Source of the DNA: Ignisphaera aggregans DSM 17230
Lineage (GTDB): Archaea > Thermoproteota > Thermoprotei_A > Sulfolobales > Ignisphaeraceae
Reading direction: 5' to 3'
Assembly: GCA_000145985.1 (NCBI GenBank)
Contig: CP002098.1
Coordinates: 620,001 to 684,000, forward strand
Length of the DNA: 64,000 nucleotides
The notes beneath the pieces are model-generated. The model was not told where the DNA came from and searched no databases. It saw only the letters and a list, made by a program, of their open reading frames with translations. Shown piece by piece: positions 37,253 through 44,829 of this stretch. How positions within the stretch are numbered: position 1 is the first letter of the stretch; every line of letters begins with the position of its first letter. The position numbers and the translations under genes are program-made.

Positions 37253-37728
37253 CTACATACCAAAGCACCCAACAGTATTTATAATCCTTCATCAAATTCC
37301 ATCAACCCAAGATAATTTATGTTTTTAAACAATGATATTCAAACTACCTGAAGCCTTGAGACAAAGCCCCCAACACAAAGTACTATAAACCTCAGATCTA
37401 CAAATTCGTCCAATGTACTATTAGCTATTCCAACAATATCCTAGAGAAGATCTATTGCAAAACATACATAGCGAGACCTCAGCAGTAAAACCTAGCTCCT
37501 TAACCATTTTCAATATCTCACCAACCCTCATATTGAATTTGTGTAGCATTCTATCCTCGTACAAATGAATATTTTTAGACATGGTGCATACCAAAGAGCA
37601 TAGCACTAGACTTGCCTAGGGATCTGGTTATTAGGATCTCTAGATGATTTGTTTGTAAGAGGCTATGAGAAGGGTGTAAAATGACGAGAAATGTTTTTGG
37701 TTATGAAAACTATTGATTTGCTACATCG
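37253..37728. other. Gap with one weak ORF
   Basis: 476 nt. The minus-strand frame 37421-37606 could encode MSKNIHLYEDRMLHKFNMRV and about 30 more residues from ATG 37582, but its Cys-rich end (CMFCNRSSLGYCWNS) looks unnatural, so it is more likely a remnant. No RNA gene or repeat is seen. Confidence 0.3.
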
Positions 37729-37977
37729 TTATATTGTTGTCTTTGGCTTACTAGCTTTACCTCCTACAATTAGACCTATACCTATCATAATCAATATTAT
37801 TCCAGGAATTGCTAGGAATCCCAATGAGTGTAGAACTACTTCAGGTTCATATGTAGTTGTATATGATGTGACAACTGTATATGTTGAATATTCTGCTATA
37901 ATCTTTGTATAGACTGATTTTGATGTGATTAGAGAGAATGTGCCGTCATAGACAAAGCGATCTTCATACTCTGTCAC
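37729..37977 (-). CDS. Small protein with Thr/Tyr stalk and C-terminal membrane helix
   Basis: 82 aa. The N-terminal half is polar with a TSYTTTYEPE stretch, then LGFLAIPGIILIMIGIGLIV forms a membrane helix, followed by a short basic tail. The gene begins 15 nt after the stop of the 395-aa membrane protein, which suggests co-transcription. It may be the tail fragment of a larger surface protein, since a stalk plus helix at the C-terminus matches others here but no extracellular domain is present. Confidence 0.45.
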   Translation of the reverse strand: MTEYEDRFVYDGTFSLITSKSVYTKIIAEYSTYTVVTSYTTTYEPEVVLHSLGFLAIPGIILIMIGIGLIVGGKASKPKTTI

Positions 37978-37992
37978 GGATTAGGCACTAAG

Positions 37993-39180
37993 CTAATGTG
38001 GGGAATGATCTCTGGAAAGATGTTGAAGAAGTAACTCTACGACCAACTTGAGGAAGTATGTGATAGGCCCCATTGAGAAAGTCATTAATATTGCTGGTAT
38101 AAATGTGTACAAGTTCGTAAACTCGCTTGGTATTCCCCCTCTCCACATGCTTTTAAGAAATATTGAGACAAACGGGATGGCCACATCATAGGAGATTTCA
38201 ACAAGCAGTGATCGCTTTAATTGCGATAGACGAATATCTAGCTGAGAAGATATATTCCACCTTCTTAGGTACCTTAAAGTCTGTACGACAAATACATAGT
38301 AGTCAATTGTTAATGTAAAGGGGAAGATGTAGAATAGCGATATAAACAAGAGTTCTAGTCCGTATTGCTTTAAAGCCTCATTGTTATTGTTACTTAGAAA
38401 GCTCAACTCTATGGATTTTTGAAGAAATCCCTCAAATGATCCAAAACTAAATCCTTTCAGTCCATGTGCTAAAAATATTGCTACATACCCTAGAACTATG
38501 GCTATAAGGGTGGAGAGCCCTATCGACGCTTTAGTATCAGAGAAGAACTTGCGAGGATCGTTAGACAAACCAAGAATGTTTATAGCGTCTTTCACATCTT
38601 TGGGTAACTCAGAGGATTCTCGGCAATCCCTTCTATCAAGCAACATGCTCTTATAGATTTTTGCACGTATATATCCAAATTGCAAACCAAAAACAATGAA
38701 GAGCAAGTTGAATATTATTGTTAACGCCTTTATCGACCAAATTGTAATGAAAAACTGTGAGAAGATAAACAAACTTATTAAAAGCACTAAGGCAATTACA
38801 TTAAATTTATTAAATACAACCCCTTTCCAAAAACACTTCTGTATATAGATGTCCAACTTTACATAGTACTCCATGTTTGTGTCGAACCCTGATGAGTATA
38901 TGCTTCTCAAGAGAGGGTACATAAGTAGAGAATGTAGTGGACCAGGAAGTATGAAGACTAATATCGGTATATACAGTAAAGCTATGTAAAAATCTGGCAA
39001 TACAATTAGAAAATAGAAGACTATGAGCGTCACTATAGCTAATACTAGCACTAATAGCGGTTTAAGATATCCTGGGTCACTTAAGCTTAGTTTCAGATAT
39101 AGCTTGAGCAACAAATATAACTTGGTCATAAGATACCTGAGCTTCTTTACGAGCATAGTATACAAGTATTGGGGCTTCAA
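37993..39180 (-). CDS. Polytopic membrane protein, unknown
   Basis: 395 aa with about eight hydrophobic helices: two near residues 42-85, two near 125-170, one near 215-240, and three in the last third. A hydrophilic loop around 180-215 reads LLDRRDCRESSELPKDVKDA. It has no signature of a known transporter family that I can recognise. The topology of paired helices with a long central loop recalls TadC/FlaJ-type assembly platform proteins of archaeal pili (GSP F-like), but the typical motifs are not clear. A small stalk-helix protein follows it by 15 nt. Confidence 0.6.
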   Translation of the reverse strand: MKPQYLYTMLVKKLRYLMTKLYLLLKLYLKLSLSDPGYLKPLLVLVLAIVTLIVFYFLIVLPDFYIALLYIPILVFILPGPLHSLLMYPLLRSIYSSGFDTNMEYYVKLDIYIQKCFWKGVVFNKFNVIALVLLISLFIFSQFFITIWSIKALTIIFNLLFIVFGLQFGYIRAKIYKSMLLDRRDCRESSELPKDVKDAINILGLSNDPRKFFSDTKASIGLSTLIAIVLGYVAIFLAHGLKGFSFGSFEGFLQKSIELSFLSNNNNEALKQYGLELLFISLFYIFPFTLTIDYYVFVVQTLRYLRRWNISSQLDIRLSQLKRSLLVEISYDVAIPFVSIFLKSMWRGGIPSEFTNLYTFIPAILMTFSMGPITYFLKLVVELLLQHLSRDHSPH

Positions 39181-39309
39181 TATATTAGGTTTTTATGTGT
39201 TTACTAGCTGAAAATAACAAACAGAATAGTCGAAGACGTGGCCCAAAATACTGTAGCAGAAGTGAATTAAGCTTCTAGGTACCAATTAACATCAGTATCA
39301 GGTGAAAGC

Positions 39310-39765
39310 TTGGCTACACTTAGATTAGTGATCGAAGCTGTTTATGTTCCTCCATCCAATATTGAAATCAGTATTAACGATATGGAATCGAAGCTATTAA
39401 CTTTAGAGCTGGTGATAGATCCTGGCTTTCGAATTAGAATAGCAAAGATACGCCTTCAATCAGATAAACAGTGAAGAAAGCTAATTGTGCACTTCGAAGA
39501 TGAAGCCGAAGTATTTGAAGCTCTAGTTGCAGCTTTGAATGACGTTGATAATCTTAGTAGCAAGCTCATCAAAGCGCTTAAAGAGGTAGCTACTTTTGTA
39601 ATCCTGCGTGGGCTTGAACTCGGTTTTTCACCTCTCATATTAGCTGATACTAGGTCGTTACAAATATGTATTGATTATTATAAACACAAACTCCTCATCC
39701 TCAAAGATGCCTTACAGATGTCTGCCACATGCATTTTAGCAATAGAGAGTGCTCAAGCCAAATAA
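39310..39765 (+). pseudogene. Decayed gene with in-frame TGA, upstream of HEPN relic
   Basis: A single frame reads LATLRLVIEAVYVPPSNIEI, then NDMESKLLTLELVIDPGFRI and SDKQ, a TGA at 39472, and then without frame change RKLIVHFEDEAEVFEALVA and on to TAA at 39763. The same frame extends upstream past another stop (TAA 39268) with VEDVAQNTVAEVN. An AGGTGA box stands five bases before TTG 39310. Continuous protein-like composition across the stops shows a once-longer gene. A shortened product from GTG 39487 (92 codons) is possible. No family recognised. Confidence 0.55.
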
Positions 39766-40252
39766 CCTTGATGATATTGCAAAGAGGTTTGTATGTTTGG
39801 TGAAGTCGGCTTACAAATCTGAAAAGAATAAAGAAATGTTAGACTTGCTAAGGAGGATGTACAAATGGTACTTCTATGCACAAAACGAGAAAAAGCGAGT
39901 ATGACTGGCTCGTGAATTACCTAATGATACTCAAAAATGGAAGCTGTACAAAGCATACAAAGACGATGACAATGATATATACCGCAGGACGACCATAATC
40001 AGAGGAGTAAGTGGATACAACATAAGAAATGTCTCAATAAAGCAGTTGAAAGCTTATGTCAAGAAGCCTTCAGCAAACTAGAGAGGGGAGGGTTTTAGCG
40101 AATTTTATGAAACGAGAAACAAGATAATACATGAAAGTTTGTGAGATGTAACATCAAAGTATATCAATGTAGTGTCAGAATGTACAAGAAAAATAATTGA
40201 AGAGGCACAGAACGAGGTTTGCAACATCTTGCAGTCTTGCCTTCAACAGTGA
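39749..40252 (+). pseudogene. HEPN-like gene with three in-frame stops
   Basis: From GTG 39749, 168 codons stay in one frame and look like real protein but are interrupted by TGA 39902, TAG 40079 and TGA 40142. The segments include PNNLDDIAKRFVCLVKSAYK, then KWKLYKAYKDDDNDIYRRTT and GFSEFYETRNKIIHESL. The last holds R-N-x3-H (RNKIIH), the catalytic motif of HEPN RNases. A final helical part (VVSECTRKIIEEAQNEVCNI) ends at TGA 40250. It overlaps the end of the 39310-39765 relic by 17 nt, as a two-gene operon would. It is convergent with Argonaute, 125 nt from its stop. It may be a dead toxin-like companion. Confidence 0.6.
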
Positions 40253-40377
40253 ATGTTTTTACATGGAATATCCATAGCCTTCTACAGATAATGTACAAAG
40301 CATAGTTAGAAGACCTCTACTTCCTTGATGTACGTTATCAGATCAAACATTATCACATGTTAGACAATAATACAACG

Positions 40378-42843
40378 CTACGTTACCTTTACAGGTATTC
40401 CCATTGACAGCATATAGGCTAGTATGTGGGCCATCTTTATTGGTAGAGCCAACTTATGGGTACCGGTTCTTAGGTTCCAGAAATTCAGTCTGGTAAGCGA
40501 TAGGTACTCCTCCGCAATCTTCTTCACATCGTCCTTAGAGTATTTTCTTTGCATTTCGTAAATTCTCAGAATTATTGGTCTTACTGTCCCTGGAGATTCC
40601 TCTTCACTCTCCTCAGGCCTAGAAGCCACCACTAAAACTTCGTGAGCATAGTAACCGAGGTGTTTCATTCTATATAGATATACATATGTGCCTTGGATAG
40701 GATTAGTTTTAAACCCCTTATCACCGGCAAAAATCCTCACATTACTGTCTTTAATGACTGCTACATAATCCAGAGAAGCATTGTATCTTAGTTCTCTAGT
40801 AATAACATTGAATGCGTCTAAACAACCCTTAATTTCGTCGGGGCTTTTCGGTACTCCATCTCTTAATATCACTATTCTAGTTAAACCTCTATCCCGGGCC
40901 ATTGAAACCATGTATCTTAGGATCTCGTAGTAATCATCATAGCTGAGAGTCTCTGTCCTCAAGGAAATGATCTTGGCATCTATTAGTTTTCCATAAGGAT
41001 CCAATAGAATGAATGCTGCACCTGCTACACCCTTTTTGGTTGAAACATCTAGTCCTACATACATGCTCTTTCCTTCCTGATCTGCAGGCTTGTCCAAGAT
41101 CCAAGTAAGAGGACCGGACAAAGATCCTTCATTTTTGCTCTTCTGAATCAGAAACTCAGCGTAGATTCCTCCACAGATCTCACTAAGCAAAGATCCTAAA
41201 GCGTTTTCTAAAGTCTTCCTTTCTTTAGCTTTTGGATTACGTTTTTCAAGTTCTTTAATTTTCTTTATATATTCAAAAGTTTTGTTGAATGTATCCAAAT
41301 TAACTAATTGACTATGAAAGCCCTTCATGCTAGCTACTTCTTTCGAAGCTTTATAGAACTTTTCGTTGTCAGGTATTATTATTAATGGAAAGTATCTATG
41401 CGGATCACGCACCTCGAGAGTTTTCTGTATTGTTCTCTCAAGTGAGGTCAAGCTTTCGGAGAGGTTCGCAGGATCGTAGCTGTAACTATGGCATTCATGG
41501 TCATATACCTCTATATCACCGAGATTAAAGTTGCTGAAATATGATTGCAGACTTTGTACGAATTCCTTTAGTTCTCCGATTTTCAGTGATGATGGGTATA
41601 TCACAGTTAAAATTAGTTTAATTTTGCCTGCATACGGCATAAGTCCTCTACTGCTGAAGGCAACGATCGGTGAAGCATAGTCAGGTTTTTCGTTACCATT
41701 TTTGTCCTTGTATCTCAATTTCACAACTTGATTTTTGAGCACCTTCTCGTAGTTGGATCCTGTATAGAAGTTTAGCTTTATGCCTACAGCATCTGTGTCA
41801 GAAAGCTTATACTTAATATATTTGAAATGAATACTTTTGCCAGTTAAATTCTCATAGATTCTCTTAATGTTTTCTTCAACAATTCTAACCAATTTGACTA
41901 TGTTATCCCATCTCGTCGAGGGATCAGGCCTTTGTGGTACTCCAAAGATCCGTAGTAATGATGGGGGATAGGTGAACTCTGCATCACGACCGAAGATTCT
42001 CACTTTGAAGAGAGGGTACTCCCATTCACTAGGTTCAGTTCCAACAAACCTCTTAACAACCTCATTCTTGCGAAATCTCTCAATCCAGAGATTGTAAATT
42101 GTCTGACCATTGGGCAAAACTATATCGCGGGAGAACGAGGGTTCCACACCTGTGATCTCTCCATACACATATTTTACGTCTGTCCCCATCAGCGTTAAGA
42201 CTGATGATCCTTCATATGAGTGAGCTAGCTCCAAGCACTTTTTTCTAAGCGCCTCATCGTCTCTAAGGAGGTGAAAATCATCTATTCCTAATTTTTCAAG
42301 CAATTCATCGGCTAAGGTGCGCTGATTCACAATACCATAATCGATGAATAGTATGCCGTGATACTTTTCATTGGGCGTCCCAGATGTCTCTACTATCTCT
42401 ATTATTGTTCTTTTCTTTAGATACTTACTGGGATCGTTCGGATCAAGAAATTTTCCTTGTCCTAGATATTTGAAACCTGCTTCTCTAAGAGCTGCATCAA
42501 CAAGCAAATCGAAGAAGGTTTCAATAGCAAAATATGAAGGCTTCTCACCCTCAACGCGCTTAAGTTCTCCTTTTAGAATGTCCTTTAAGCGTTCTTTTAC
42601 ATTGTTAAGTGTATCTACATCCTTTACGTATAATTTAGCAAGGCATCCATCAGTAAGCTTTACAAGTTCGTATGTAGTAGGCTTCCCGTCTAGAAGCATA
42701 TCTATGAAAAGTCCGTGAAGCCTACGCTTACACTCACTATAATCACACTTCAGGGTAGCCTCAAAGCATTCAAACGAATCCAACTCTATCGTCTCCTCAG
42801 AGCGTATACCATTTAATGTGAGGCTTTCATATGGAAATACCAT
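40378..42843 (-). CDS. Prokaryotic Argonaute, long type with complete DEDH tetrad
   Basis: 821 aa, with N, PAZ-like, MID and PIWI regions as in long archaeal Argonautes. It should bind a short nucleic-acid guide and cut matching targets. MID (about 480-560): Y497 and K498 in NEKFYKAS, Q512 in GFHSQLV and K521 fit the 5'-phosphate pocket of Y-K-Q-K type. PIWI: D599 in YVGLDVS, E631 in RTETLSYDDYYEIL (aligned to the glutamate finger), D662 in VILRDG and H806 in LPIKMAHILAYM form the D-E-D-H set needed for cleavage. Guide and target type cannot be told from sequence. Start is ATG 42843 with GAGGTG nine bases before it, and it has its own TATA-like box. It is divergent from the 475/609/958 operon. 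Confidence 0.93.
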   Translation of the reverse strand: MVFPYESLTLNGIRSEETIELDSFECFEATLKCDYSECKRRLHGLFIDMLLDGKPTTYELVKLTDGCLAKLYVKDVDTLNNVKERLKDILKGELKRVEGEKPSYFAIETFFDLLVDAALREAGFKYLGQGKFLDPNDPSKYLKKRTIIEIVETSGTPNEKYHGILFIDYGIVNQRTLADELLEKLGIDDFHLLRDDEALRKKCLELAHSYEGSSVLTLMGTDVKYVYGEITGVEPSFSRDIVLPNGQTIYNLWIERFRKNEVVKRFVGTEPSEWEYPLFKVRIFGRDAEFTYPPSLLRIFGVPQRPDPSTRWDNIVKLVRIVEENIKRIYENLTGKSIHFKYIKYKLSDTDAVGIKLNFYTGSNYEKVLKNQVVKLRYKDKNGNEKPDYASPIVAFSSRGLMPYAGKIKLILTVIYPSSLKIGELKEFVQSLQSYFSNFNLGDIEVYDHECHSYSYDPANLSESLTSLERTIQKTLEVRDPHRYFPLIIIPDNEKFYKASKEVASMKGFHSQLVNLDTFNKTFEYIKKIKELEKRNPKAKERKTLENALGSLLSEICGGIYAEFLIQKSKNEGSLSGPLTWILDKPADQEGKSMYVGLDVSTKKGVAGAAFILLDPYGKLIDAKIISLRTETLSYDDYYEILRYMVSMARDRGLTRIVILRDGVPKSPDEIKGCLDAFNVITRELRYNASLDYVAVIKDSNVRIFAGDKGFKTNPIQGTYVYLYRMKHLGYYAHEVLVVASRPEESEEESPGTVRPIILRIYEMQRKYSKDDVKKIAEEYLSLTRLNFWNLRTGTHKLALPIKMAHILAYMLSMGIPVKVT

Positions 42844-42901
42844 ATGTTATACACCTCATGCACTTTATTTCATGATTTCCTTAACTATCTTCTATACAAC
42901 G

Positions 42902-42913
42902 CTATATATTTAT
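42902..42913 (-). promoter_or_regulatory. TATA-like box of the Argonaute gene
   Basis: The minus strand reads ataaatatatag about 60-70 bases before the Argonaute ATG. With a transcription start about 25 bases on, this would leave a short leader that contains the GAGGTG box. Confidence 0.4.
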
Positions 42914-43003
42914 GTAGTGAGTCCAGCGTTACTATTTATATCACCTTATTTGCCAAATTCGTTGTCAATCCCTTCAAGCACAGAATAGAACTTCTCAACA
43001 CAT

Positions 43004-43234
43004 TTAGTGAGCACTTCTTGGAGAAAATCTCTCAAATCGTTTAAAGTATCCCAGATCTAACTTAGCTGTTGCAGTATCTATTTCTCGGACAACACTATCC
43101 TCAACCACATATAGCTCAAGGTTACGCACATAAAACTCAGTATGGTATCTGTTATCCATATGTGCTTTAAGGAGAAGAGCTATAGCATGACTAGGAGATT
43201 TACATAAAGTTTCAATATTTATATGGGCTGTCAT
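43004..43234 (-). CDS. Small protein upstream of Argonaute, weakly Pcc1-like
   Basis: 76 aa from ATG 43234 (MTAHINIETLCKSPSHAIAL), chosen as more natural than ATG 43258. Predicted beta-alpha-beta-beta-alpha order, with IDTATAKLDLGYFKRF near the end. Length and order recall the KEOPS subunit Pcc1 (S-x-I-D-D-LLR end), but similarity is too weak to assert. It lies on the same strand as Argonaute, 160 nt upstream, and is the gene directly next to the divergent promoter region. Confidence 0.5.
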   Translation of the reverse strand: MTAHINIETLCKSPSHAIALLLKAHMDNRYHTEFYVRNLELYVVEDSVVREIDTATAKLDLGYFKRFERFSPRSAH

Positions 43235-43266
43235 AGCTAAGAATATATGGCATAACAACTATATAA

Positions 43267-43302
43267 GGTTTGTATAAACATTGGCAATTCTTATACAAAA
43301 CC
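43267..43302. promoter_or_regulatory. Inverted repeat in the divergent promoter region
   Basis: Arms GGTTTGTATAA (43267-43277) and TTATACAAAACC (43291-43302) face each other across 13 bases, with a perfect 9-bp core. It lies between the divergent small gene/Argonaute and the 475/609/958 operon, just upstream of both. It is a plausible operator for a dimeric regulator controlling both sides. An RNA hairpin is also possible. Confidence 0.5.
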
Positions 43303-43354
43303 AAGAGATTATCTCATCACAAAAATCCTATTGATTCCAATAGATTTTCATATA

Positions 43355-43367
43355 GGAATTTTATTCC
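43355..43367 (+). promoter_or_regulatory. Palindrome and probable promoter of the 475-aa gene
   Basis: GGAATTTTATTCC is a perfect 5+3+5 palindrome about 32-45 bases before the TTG start at 43399. Its AT-rich centre could serve as TATA element; its symmetry could bind a repressor. Confidence 0.35.
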
Positions 43368-43398
43368 TGGTAAACTTCCAATCCTCTGGGTATAGGTT

Positions 43399-44826
43399 TT
43401 GTCTAAGTTAATCACGTTTAACGATCTAAGGGATTACTTCAAACAGATTTGGGTACTTAACAAACTCACATCGAAATTCCTAGAGCTCTATAACACCAAG
43501 ATAAGGTCTCTACATGGAAAACTTATTACAGAAGTTCAGGATGATGCAAAGGTTATGGTTCTAGGAGGACTTAGGTCTGACGGAACCTTTGGTGAGAATG
43601 CTTATGCAAGGTTTGTCTATGACTTTCTTGGTCTTAGGCTTGAGGATGTTCAGCGCTATGTTACTTTGGTTAGAATGGGGAGGGAGCCTGATGTTAGAGT
43701 AGTCTTAGATGAAAAGCCAGAGCACTTTAACTTTATTAGATTTATCCATTACTTGAACAAGTTATCTGAGTTTATGCTGAATAAAGCACATAGCACTGGG
43801 ATACTGCCTTCCTCAGAGGTTGTAATATCATCAGAAGATGTGATAGATGTAGATGAACTTGTGACAAATATCATTGAGAAAGCATTCGAACTTATGATAG
43901 GTATCAACAGGGTTACAACATTTGTGTTTAGTATTAGGAAGATAACATCAGAATATCTAAGAGCAACTTATGGTGATGTTCCTAACGAATTGCTGGAGTT
44001 CCTGGGGTTTTCTGAGTTATTGAAGATGGACAACATTGGGCTATGGGGTTTCAAAGACTATTTCACTAAATTAGTTCTAATTGAAAGAAGTAAATGGTAT
44101 AGTGGGAACAGATACACATATATACTCAGACCGGTAATCAATGGTATGCCACTTTATAAACAGGAACAGTCCTCTGCTTCTGGAGATACTTTAGAAAAGA
44201 TGTTTCTCAATGTTGAGAGTATCAAGCCTGAGACATTGGGAGGTGCTATCTGTAGCCTTAACACTACCATTATGATGGCTTTTGAGAATCTAAATAATAT
44301 ACGCAGATGGTTCCCAGAGACCGTCAAAGCTATTGATGAGTATTTTAATGAAGCGAGAAAGAGTCTCGAGGCAGTAGAATGGAGGCTTCCCGAGTATCTC
44401 AAGTTCGAAGCAGTTACTCACATCCTTATGTACACAGGTGGAGGAATGGACAGGAAGCCATCAACTGTTATTCCCATCATATCGATGTATGATATAATTA
44501 ACGGAATTAATGCAGTAGACGGTTACTGGGCACTGAAGTATGATGAAACCTTCATAGTTCAACAAGTAGAACACTACGTTGAGCATGAGTTAATCCACTT
44601 CAATGAGAGCAGAACTCATGGCATCTACAGATCAACCTCAAGAATCCCCAGATACTTCGCTCTCTCAGAGCTACTCAGAGATCTAATGCCAGCAATATTT
44701 CTGGGCTTAGTTGACATAATACTTCAATATGCAATCATTAGGGAATCAGAACACATTACAAGGGATATACTGGATAAGACTAAATACGATAATGCCCTTC
44801 TAATCTTCGCGAGAATGAGGTACTGA
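43399..44826 (+). CDS. Unknown protein with HELIH zincin-like motif, first gene of operon
   Basis: 475 aa from TTG 43399 (MSKLITFNDLRDYFKQIW). Soluble, mainly helical. The only motif I can name is HELIH at residues 396-400 in EHYVEHELIHFNESRTHG, which fits the HExxH zinc site of metallopeptidases. Downstream glutamates near 424, 449 and 451 could be third ligands, but no other zincin feature is clear, so chance is possible. It is followed 3 nt later by the 609-aa nuclease-like gene and then by the GHKL ATPase gene, so all three are one operon. The role inside that set is unknown. Confidence 0.7.
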   Translation: MSKLITFNDLRDYFKQIWVLNKLTSKFLELYNTKIRSLHGKLITEVQDDAKVMVLGGLRSDGTFGENAYARFVYDFLGLRLEDVQRYVTLVRMGREPDVRVVLDEKPEHFNFIRFIHYLNKLSEFMLNKAHSTGILPSSEVVISSEDVIDVDELVTNIIEKAFELMIGINRVTTFVFSIRKITSEYLRATYGDVPNELLEFLGFSELLKMDNIGLWGFKDYFTKLVLIERSKWYSGNRYTYILRPVINGMPLYKQEQSSASGDTLEKMFLNVESIKPETLGGAICSLNTTIMMAFENLNNIRRWFPETVKAIDEYFNEARKSLEAVEWRLPEYLKFEAVTHILMYTGGGMDRKPSTVIPIISMYDIINGINAVDGYWALKYDETFIVQQVEHYVEHELIHFNESRTHGIYRSTSRIPRYFALSELLRDLMPAIFLGLVDIILQYAIIRESEHITRDILDKTKYDNALLIFARMRY

Positions 44827-44829
44827 ACC

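Noticed and set aside
39472-40144. In-frame TGA/TAG read as selenocysteine or pyrrolysine
   Set aside because: Mixed stop types, no SECIS-like element seen, and Crenarchaeota are not known to use either. Gene decay explains it better.
42844-43044. Plus-strand 66-codon open frame beside Argonaute
   Set aside because: It overlaps the Argonaute promoter region and the small minus-strand gene, and its composition is unlike a real protein.
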